From assembly GCA_011525445.1 (NCBI GenBank), contig WTGE01000306.1, positions 1-5,872 of the forward strand: a stretch of 5,872 nucleotides of DNA. Direction: 5' to 3'. Shown here piece after piece: positions 1 through 5,872 of this stretch. The position numbers were made by a program, and so were the translations under genes. Within the stretch, counting starts at the first letter, position 1, and the number at the start of each line of letters is the position of its first letter. This stretch comes from Synechococcus sp. CO36386bin_37. Its GTDB lineage: Bacteria; Cyanobacteriota; Cyanobacteriia; PCC-6307; Cyanobiaceae. The notes under the pieces were generated by a model that had not been told where the DNA came from, searched no databases, and saw only the letters and a list, made by a program, of their open reading frames with translations.

Positions 1-334
1 TATCTAAATAGGGCTGAATATCTTGCGGATACTTTTGCAAGGTGTCAAACATCACAGCATCAAGATCATCAACAACGTGACCTTTGAAGAGTTGTCTGGT
101 TTTTTGCTCCCAACGATCAAGGCGTTCAGCAAGTTCGTCGACGGGACGCGCTTGTGCCTCTTCGCTGTCCATGAGCTCATCGGTGCGGCGGCACCACACG
201 TAGATGGCCCAAATAGCCCGCCGCTTCTGCAGTGGGAGAAGCAACGTTCCGAGATAGAACGTTTTTGCCCATTTGGCTGTCTCAGAGCGACAAGCCTCGA
301 ACGCCGTATCGAGATCTGTAGCTATTGCGGTCAT
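1..334 (-). CDS. crtB: Phytoene synthase, N-terminal part (C-terminus beyond left edge)
   Basis: This enzyme condenses two geranylgeranyl diphosphates to 15-cis-phytoene, the first committed step of carotenoid synthesis. Only the first 111 residues are present, out of roughly 300 usual for the family. The protein opens MTAIATDLDTAFEACRSETA, followed by KTFYLGTLLLP and YVWCRRTDELMD. The DELMD at residues 52-56 is the first aspartate-rich DxxxD motif, which binds Mg2+-diphosphate; the second motif lies outside the window. The ATG at 334 is chosen because it follows the crtP stop by only 3 bases and gives the expected family N-terminus; no clear Shine-Dalgarno is seen. It is the second gene of a crtP-crtB operon and probably relies on ribosomes that have just finished crtP. 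The family call is from motifs recognised by eye and is secure; truncation is due to the window edge, not mutation. Confidence 0.95.
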   Translation of the reverse strand, partial: MTAIATDLDTAFEACRSETAKWAKTFYLGTLLLPLQKRRAIWAIYVWCRRTDELMDSEEAQARPVDELAERLDRWEQKTRQLFKGHVVDDLDAVMFDTLQKYPQDIQPYLD

Positions 335-337
335 AAG

Positions 338-1861
<1,524 letters not shown>

Positions 1862-2209
1862 ATGGCCGAAACACTGCTGAAGAGCACCACCCGCCACGTG
1901 CGCCTGTTTACAGCTCGAGTTGAGGACGGAAAGCTGCTCCCGAGTCCCGATCAACTCACGCTCGACCTCGATCCCGACAACGAATTCCTCTGGAACGACA
2001 GCTGCGTACAGGTGGTGCAACAGCTGTTTAAAGAACTCGTCGACTCCCATGCAGGTCAGCCCCTCAACGACTACAACCTGAGGAGGATCGGCTCTGAGCT
2101 GGAGGGCTGCATTCGACAACTGCTTCAGGAAGGCAAACTGAGCTACAACCCCGATTGCCGCGTGCTGAATTACTCCATGGGTCTGCCCCGCACGCCTGAA
2201 TTGCTGTGA
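1862..2209 (+). CDS. ndhM: NAD(P)H-quinone oxidoreductase (NDH-1) subunit M
   Basis: NdhM is a small subunit found only in the NDH-1 complex of oxygenic phototrophs. It sits at the hydrophilic arm of the thylakoid complex and is needed for its assembly and for cyclic electron flow and respiration. The 115 residues match the usual length. Recognisable blocks are [18 protein letters not shown] (8-25), [15 protein letters not shown] (32-46) and [19 protein letters not shown] (71-89), then [19 protein letters not shown] (91-109). There is no signal peptide or membrane segment, as expected. The ATG at 1862 is kept because [14 protein letters not shown] is a normal family N-terminus; no clear Shine-Dalgarno precedes it. 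The stop overlaps the start of the DUF3172 gene (GTGA, 2206-2209), so the two are one transcript and probably translationally coupled. Another NDH-1 gene, ndhF, lies 2.5 kb downstream in its own unit. Confidence 0.94.
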   Translation: MAETLLKSTTRHVRLFTARVEDGKLLPSPDQLTLDLDPDNEFLWNDSCVQVVQQLFKELVDSHAGQPLNDYNLRRIGSELEGCIRQLLQEGKLSYNPDCRVLNYSMGLPRTPELL

Positions 2210-2808
2210 GCCGTTCCCCCTATGACCGCCCTCGGACGGGATCGCCACGTCGGCCTAACGAACGCAGGGGAGATCGGTATGGCCCCCCTTCATCAACTAA
2301 CAACAACGTTGGCAATGGAGGTGGACGTTTCAACACCGCAAGGATTGCTGTCCTTGCAGGGGTCCTTGTGGTGGGGATTGGAATCGGGAGTGCCGTCACC
2401 AGCACAACCCAAGGTGACCAAGGAAACATCGCCAGCAGTCAGCAACTGGATATGGCCGTACCAGATCCGGAATTCTGCAGGCAGTGGGGAGCTAGCGCCT
2501 TTGTTATGGACGTTGAGATGTACACCACTCTCAATCCTTCAAGCAGCTTTGTGACGCAACCAACCTTGCAGCCAGGATGCGTTATTCGACGAGAAAACTG
2601 GGCCGTTCTCCGCAAGGAAGGTGCTATCACAGCCGCTCAGGAGAGGGAATGCAAGCAGAGAATGAATACATTTGCCTACATCGGTTCAGTGAGAGACAAG
2701 CCCGTCGTTCGCTGTGTCTACCAAACCGACATCACTCAGAACAAATTTCTGACGCGCGGCGTTGCAGACGACACCGTTGGAATCACTCCAGAGGCGGATC
2801 AGTTTTAA
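2206..2808 (+). CDS. DUF3172 family membrane-anchored protein of unknown function
   Basis: This 200-residue protein resembles the cyanobacterial DUF3172 family, for which I know no function. Three parts are visible: a basic, Pro/Arg/Asn/Gly-rich disordered stretch (1-45, opening [17 protein letters not shown]), one transmembrane helix (about 47-64, [18 protein letters not shown]), and a folded C-terminal domain with [16 protein letters not shown] (96-111), [14 protein letters not shown] (122-135) and RVNTF-like [10 protein letters not shown] (152-161). The positive N-terminus before the helix predicts an N-in topology, with the domain in the periplasm or thylakoid lumen. Its four cysteines (91, 125, 149, 170) could then form two disulfides. 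The GTG at 2206 is chosen because it yields the family N-terminus and overlaps the ndhM stop as GTGA, a coupling arrangement. The stop overlaps that of rbcR on the other strand. The family call is from memory; a link to NDH-1 is only suggested by context. Confidence 0.85.
   Translation: MSRSPYDRPRTGSPRRPNERRGDRYGPPSSTNNNVGNGGGRFNTARIAVLAGVLVVGIGIGSAVTSTTQGDQGNIASSQQLDMAVPDPEFCRQWGASAFVMDVEMYTTLNPSSSFVTQPTLQPGCVIRRENWAVLRKEGAITAAQERECKQRMNTFAYIGSVRDKPVVRCVYQTDITQNKFLTRGVADDTVGITPEADQF
2805..2808. other. Shared TTAA: overlapping convergent stop codons
   Basis: The TAA that ends the DUF3172 gene on the plus strand (2806-2808) and the TAA that ends rbcR on the minus strand (2805-2807) lie in one self-complementary TTAA. 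There is therefore no intergenic space for a terminator. Transcripts of each unit must end inside the opposite gene or overlap at their 3' ends. Directly visible from the two reading frames. Confidence 0.9.
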
Positions 2809-3800
2809 GCGAAGTCGAGTTCTGTTGTGATGGGCTCCGGGCCTAATGAGGCAGACCTCGGCTGACGCAGAGGACTATCGGCGCTTGCGAACACAGGCAA
2901 CACGTCCCTGCGGAACGCCTCCGAAGCTCTTGAGCAGTAGCGGGCAGGATGGGTAATCAGTCTGAGTTGCCTGCGAACCTGGAGGCCGGCCACTGATGGC
3001 TTGTGCAAGCTCCCGGCGGTTAACTCCCTTTCAATCGAGACCACTGGAAGAAACGCGGCACCAAGTCCAGATTGGACGGCGTTTTTGATTGCCTCCAGGG
3101 AATTGAGCTCCATCTCGATACGCAACCTTTGGACATCGAGACCTGAACGCGCCAAAAGCTGATCCACCATTTTTCGAGTGGTGGACTGGGCATCGAGACA
3201 CACAAAACCAAGTCGATAGAGATCTTCCTTGCTGAGCTCGGGCAGGCGAGCCAATGGGTGCTTAACCGGCAGAACCAGAGCAAGTTCATCACTCGCGTAA
3301 GGAATTACCTGGAGCAATTCGTTCAACTCAGCCGGCAACTCACCTCCAATGATCGCAAGATCAATCTGGCCATTGGCGACGCTCCATCCTGTTCGTCTTG
3401 TGCTGTGCACATGAAGCTGCACTGCAACGTCAGGAAATTTCTGCCGGAAGAGACCAATCATTCTTGGCATCAAATAGGTTCCCGTGGTCTGGCTCGCACC
3501 AACTACCAGGGAGCCTCCCTTCAAATTGTGCAAATCTTCGAGGGCACGACAGGCTTCATGGCACTGGCTCAAAATACGATCGCAGTAACTGAGCAAAAGG
3601 TGACCGGCTTCGGTGAGCTGAGCCTTGCGACCACCACGGTCAAACAAGGCCACCTCAAGCTGCTTCTCCAGATTCTGAATCTGCAGACTGACCGCGGGCT
3701 GAGTCACATAAAGACTGTCAGCTGCTTTTTTGAAACTGCCCTCGCTAACAATGGCCCGGAGGATACGAAGCTGGTCCAGTGTGAAAGGCAAATCGGCCAT
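2805..3800 (-). CDS. rbcR: LysR-type transcriptional regulator, RbcR (Rubisco operon regulator)
   Basis: RbcR is the LysR-family activator of Rubisco and carbon-concentration genes in cyanobacteria and some plastids (Ycf30). The N-terminus [20 protein letters not shown] is characteristic, followed by the winged helix-turn-helix ([20 protein letters not shown], 21-40) and a linker helix. The effector domain starts near [20 protein letters not shown] and includes [20 protein letters not shown]. The ATG at 3800 (331 residues) is preferred to the in-frame TTG at 3821, which would add only MPDRLSP, atypical of the family. A possible -10 TAATCT (3821-3826, minus strand) fits a short leader before 3800. 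The last 23 or so residues (from SPLRQPRSA) look like an unstructured, probably lineage-specific tail. It is divergent from the Z-ISO-ndhF unit, the usual position for a LysR regulator of its neighbour. The paralogues NdhR/CcmR and CmpR are the alternatives, judged less likely from the N-terminal sequence. Confidence 0.9.
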   Translation of the reverse strand: MADLPFTLDQLRILRAIVSEGSFKKAADSLYVTQPAVSLQIQNLEKQLEVALFDRGGRKAQLTEAGHLLLSYCDRILSQCHEACRALEDLHNLKGGSLVVGASQTTGTYLMPRMIGLFRQKFPDVAVQLHVHSTRRTGWSVANGQIDLAIIGGELPAELNELLQVIPYASDELALVLPVKHPLARLPELSKEDLYRLGFVCLDAQSTTRKMVDQLLARSGLDVQRLRIEMELNSLEAIKNAVQSGLGAAFLPVVSIERELTAGSLHKPSVAGLQVRRQLRLITHPARYCSRASEAFRRDVLPVFASADSPLRQPRSASLGPEPITTELDFA

Positions 3801-3916
3801 AGGCGACAGCCGATCCGGCAAGATTAGCTCTCAAACTCTAAGGGGGGACGATCCATCCGCCCGTCAGAATCAGTTCTCTACGCAGCAACTCTTTGGATGA
3901 GCACCTAATCGGAGGA
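3801..3916. promoter_or_regulatory. Divergent control region between rbcR and the Z-ISO-ndhF unit
   Basis: This 116-base stretch lies between the start of rbcR (leftward) and the likely start of the Z-ISO-like gene (rightward) and should hold both promoters. On the minus strand TAATCT (3821-3826) is a fair -10 for rbcR, without a good -35. No convincing promoter hexamers are seen for the rightward unit. The region holds the inverted repeat at 3823-3842 (separate entry) and GGAGGA at 3911-3916, which abuts an ATG. Position, not motif strength, supports the call. Confidence 0.55.
3823..3842. promoter_or_regulatory. Candidate LysR-type (RbcR) operator: ATTAG-N10-CTAAG
   Basis: ATTAG (3823-3827) and CTAAG (3838-3842) form an imperfect inverted repeat with an exact TTAG/CTAA core. 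As I recall, the RbcR site reported in Synechocystis is ATTA(G/A)-N5-(C/T)TAAT. The left half-site here is exact and the right half differs at its last base, but the spacer is 10 rather than 5. The left half overlaps a possible rbcR -10, which would suit autoregulation. Binding is unproven and the match could be chance in AT-rich leader sequence. Confidence 0.35.
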
Positions 3917-4639
3917 ATGCATCACTCCAGTGTGACCATGCTTATTCTGCTTCTGGTCTTCGCACTGATACATAGCGGCGGAGCAGCTCTCCGAACTCGC
4001 GCGGAAGCAATTATCGGCGCCAGGGCCTGGCGTTTAGTGTTCGCAGCGCTGAGCATTCCTTCAGCAATTGCAGTGATCGGATACTTTCTTGCCCATCGTT
4101 ATGACGGGCTCAGACTCTGGAATCTCCAAGGGGTGCAGGGAATGGTGCCCATCATCTGGATCCTCACGGCAATCAGTTTTCTCTTTCTCTACCCAGCCAC
4201 TTACAACCTCCTGGAAATCCCTGCTGTTCTAAAACCGGAAGTGCGCCTTTACGCCAAAGGGATTATCCGAATCAGCCGGCACCCTCAGGCCATCGGACAG
4301 ATTCTTTGGTGTTTCAGTCATGCCCTCTGGATCGGCAGCAGTTTCATGGTTGTGACCTGCGTAGGTCTGATTAGTCATCATCTGTTTGCCGTCTGGCATG
4401 GCGATCGACGATTGCAAGCTCGGTTCGGCGATGAGTTCCTCGAGCTGAAAGAAAGCACCTCTGTGGTTCCCTTCGCGGCTGTATTGGATGGCCGCCAAAC
4501 TCTGATCTGGCAAGAGTTGCTGCGTCCTGCTCAACTCGGGATCGCAATCGCGGTCGGTGTCTTTTGGTGGGCTCATCGTTTCATTTCGCTGGGCGGCATG
4601 GCTTTCTTGCACTCGCGACTCGAAGAGCTTTTGAGCTGA
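3917..4639 (+). CDS. 15-cis-zeta-carotene isomerase (Z-ISO), NnrU family membrane protein
   Basis: The product is a polytopic membrane protein of the NnrU family that resembles plant Z-ISO, the heme b enzyme that isomerises 9,15,9'-tri-cis- to 9,9'-di-cis-zeta-carotene between CrtP and CrtQ. With the ATG at 3917 it has 240 residues. Z-ISO-like blocks are HSGGAALR (19-26), HRYDGLRLW (60-68), ISRHPQAIGQILWCFSHALW (119-138), ISHHLFAVWHGDRRL (152-166) and TSVVPFAAVLDGRQ (181-194). Hydrophobic segments lie near 8-25, 40-59, 77-97, 125-158 and 205-222. In Arabidopsis Z-ISO, H150 and H266 are the proposed heme ligands, with C263 nearby; the same spacing gives H19, H135 and C132 here. GGAGGA touches the ATG, too close for a normal Shine-Dalgarno; a TTG at 3893 (248 residues) is the alternative start. 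No terminator separates it from ndhF. The family is secure, the enzyme activity is inferred. Confidence 0.83.
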   Translation: MHHSSVTMLILLLVFALIHSGGAALRTRAEAIIGARAWRLVFAALSIPSAIAVIGYFLAHRYDGLRLWNLQGVQGMVPIIWILTAISFLFLYPATYNLLEIPAVLKPEVRLYAKGIIRISRHPQAIGQILWCFSHALWIGSSFMVVTCVGLISHHLFAVWHGDRRLQARFGDEFLELKESTSVVPFAAVLDGRQTLIWQELLRPAQLGIAIAVGVFWWAHRFISLGGMAFLHSRLEELLS

Positions 4640-4673
4640 CCTGCCTACACTCACATCACTTTGCTTCCCTCGG
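4640..4673 (+). other. Short spacer joining the Z-ISO-like gene to ndhF
   Basis: The 34 bases between the two genes hold no hairpin plus T-run and no recognisable promoter, so the genes are probably co-transcribed. No Shine-Dalgarno is visible before the ndhF ATG. A promoter inside the upstream gene cannot be excluded. Confidence 0.5.
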
Positions 4674-5872
4674 ATGCCTTCGGCTGCCGATTACGCCTGG
4701 TTGATCCCTGTGCTCCCTCTGATCGGAGCCTTGATCACCGGCCTAGGTCTCATCAGTTTCAATCGCACGATCAACCGGTTGAAAAAGCCTGTTGCGCTGC
4801 TCTTGATCAGCTGCGTTGGTGCTGCTGCTGTCATTAGCTACGCCGTTCTGTTTGAACAGCTCGGAGGAGCTCCCCCCGTTGAACATCTGTTCATCTGGGC
4901 CAATGCAGGAGATTTCAGCCTGCCAATGGGTTACGTGGTTGACCCACTTGCAGCGGTGATGCTCGCCTTGGTCACAACAGTGGCGCTGCTCGTGATGATT
5001 TATTCCCACGGCTACATGGCCCATGACAAGGGTTATGTGCGCTTCTTCACTTACCTGGCCATTTTCAGCAGCTCCATGCTGGGCCTGGTCGTCAGTCCAA
5101 ATCTTCTCGAGATCTATGTGTTCTGGGAACTCGTTGGAATGGCCTCCTACCTCCTAGTTGGCTTCTGGTATGACCGCGAAGGAGCAGCGCACGCAGCCCA
5201 GAAGGCATTTGTTGTGAACCGCGTTGGGGACTTCGGGCTTTTGCTTGGAATTCTCGGGCTGTATTGGGCCACTGGAAGTTTTGGTTTTGAAGACATCGCA
5301 GATGGCCTTTCGGCTGCTGTCAGTAGCGGTGTCGTACCGGGGTGGGCAGCCCTCGCGCTCTGCCTGTTCGTTTTCATGGGGCCGATGGCCAAATCGGCCC
5401 AATTTCCACTGCATGTCTGGCTACCGGATGCCATGGAAGGTCCTACGCCGATCTCTGCCTTAATCCACGCAGCGACCATGGTGGCAGCTGGGGTCTTCCT
5501 CGTGGCCAGACTTGAGCCGTTGTACAGCCAGTTTCCCGCTGTCGGAACGTTCATTGCTGTGATCGGGACTGTGACCTGTTTTTTAGGCGCATCGATCGCT
5601 CTGACACAGATGGATCTCAAGAAAGGACTGGCTTACAGCACCGTTTCCCAGTTGGGATACATGATGCTGGCGATGGGTTGTGGCGCCCCCGTTGCGGGCA
5701 TGTTTCATCTGGTGACCCATGCCTTCTTCAAGGCGATGTTGTTCCTTGGCTCAGGCTCAGTCATTCATGCCATGGAAGACGTTGTCGGACACGAACCAGT
5801 GCTTGCGCAAGACATGCGTTTGATGGGTGGCCTCCGCAAAAAAATGCCCATTACAGCCATCACCTTCTTGAT
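4674..5872 (+). CDS. ndhF: NDH-1 membrane subunit 5 (NdhF, NuoL-like), C-terminus beyond right edge
   Basis: NdhF is the distal antiporter-like subunit of the membrane arm of photosynthetic NDH-1, which couples quinone reduction to proton pumping in thylakoid respiration and cyclic electron flow. The frame is open from the ATG at 4674 to the window end, giving 399 residues of a protein usually over 600 long. It opens MPSAADYAWLIPVLPLIGAL and is strongly hydrophobic throughout. Family landmarks are NLLEIYVFWELVGMASYLLV with the buried glutamate E152, KSAQFPLHVWLPDAMEGPTP with K240 and H247, ALIHAATMVAAG with H265, DLKKGLAYSTVSQLGYMM (K316/K317) and THAFFKAMLFLGSG with H349 and K353. These charged residues form the proton path in NuoL-type subunits. 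It looks like NdhF1 (respiratory/cyclic type) rather than the CO2-uptake forms NdhF3/F4, judged from context and sequence by eye. It follows the Z-ISO-like gene by 34 bases. Confidence 0.95.
   Translation, partial: MPSAADYAWLIPVLPLIGALITGLGLISFNRTINRLKKPVALLLISCVGAAAVISYAVLFEQLGGAPPVEHLFIWANAGDFSLPMGYVVDPLAAVMLALVTTVALLVMIYSHGYMAHDKGYVRFFTYLAIFSSSMLGLVVSPNLLEIYVFWELVGMASYLLVGFWYDREGAAHAAQKAFVVNRVGDFGLLLGILGLYWATGSFGFEDIADGLSAAVSSGVVPGWAALALCLFVFMGPMAKSAQFPLHVWLPDAMEGPTPISALIHAATMVAAGVFLVARLEPLYSQFPAVGTFIAVIGTVTCFLGASIALTQMDLKKGLAYSTVSQLGYMMLAMGCGAPVAGMFHLVTHAFFKAMLFLGSGSVIHAMEDVVGHEPVLAQDMRLMGGLRKKMPITAITFL

Noticed and set aside
2849..2860. GAGG-CAGA-CCTC hairpin near the end of rbcR, considered as a terminator for ndhM-DUF3172
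   Set aside because: The stem is only four pairs and no T-run follows; it lies within the rbcR coding sequence.
2805..3821. Start of rbcR at the TTG at 3821
   Set aside because: It adds seven residues not typical of RbcR, uses a rare start and would overlap the likely -10; ATG 3800 gives the family N-terminus.
3258..3827. Open frame of 189 codons on the plus strand inside rbcR
   Set aside because: Long antisense frames are common in genes of this composition; the translated sequence has no domain and RbcR is unambiguous on the other strand.
3917..4639. Role in denitrification suggested by the NnrU family name
   Set aside because: No denitrification genes are nearby, the host type is an oxygenic phototroph, and the sequence follows Z-ISO with carotenoid genes in the neighbourhood.
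5147..5620. Open frame of 157 codons on the minus strand inside ndhF
   Set aside because: It is antisense to highly conserved NdhF motifs and is low-complexity Ala/Ser/Pro/Lys-rich, typical of a shadow frame.

Overview
The window looks like the chromosome of a marine picocyanobacterium, most likely a Synechococcus of moderate GC or a low-light Prochlorococcus related to MIT9313. The basis is the gene content: plant-type phytoene desaturase and phytoene synthase, the photosynthesis-specific NDH-1 subunit NdhM, a cyanobacterial DUF3172 protein, an RbcR-type LysR regulator, a Z-ISO/NnrU membrane protein and NdhF. Intergenic gaps are short and no mobile element, RNA gene or CRISPR is visible. The species call is inferred from protein similarity recalled from memory, not from a search.

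Layout from left to right. Minus strand, 1756 down to 1: crtP (phytoene desaturase) then crtB (phytoene synthase, cut by the left edge), separated by 3 bases, so almost certainly one operon. A 105-base divergent control region (1757-1861) holds a perfect 6+6 inverted repeat just ahead of the crtP start. Plus strand, 1862-2808: ndhM and a DUF3172 membrane-anchored protein, joined by a GTGA start/stop overlap. Minus strand, 3800 down to 2805: rbcR, whose stop codon overlaps the DUF3172 stop in a shared TTAA. A second divergent region (3801-3916) carries a candidate LysR-type operator. Plus strand, 3917 to the right edge: a Z-ISO-like gene (zeta-carotene isomerase, often annotated only as NnrU) followed after 34 bases by ndhF, which runs off the window.

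Two themes are interleaved. Carotenoid synthesis: CrtB makes 15-cis-phytoene, CrtP converts it to 9,15,9'-tri-cis-zeta-carotene, and the Z-ISO-like protein would isomerise the central 15-cis bond so that CrtQ (not in the window) can act. Photosynthetic electron transport: NdhM and NdhF are subunits of the thylakoid NDH-1 complex, which reduces plastoquinone, the likely electron acceptor of CrtP. RbcR, a regulator of carbon fixation genes, is divergent from the Z-ISO-ndhF pair and may control it. Nothing here is a wholly unknown system. The most useful points are the reassignment of the NnrU gene to Z-ISO, the uncharacterised DUF3172 protein translationally coupled to ndhM, and the two palindromic control elements.
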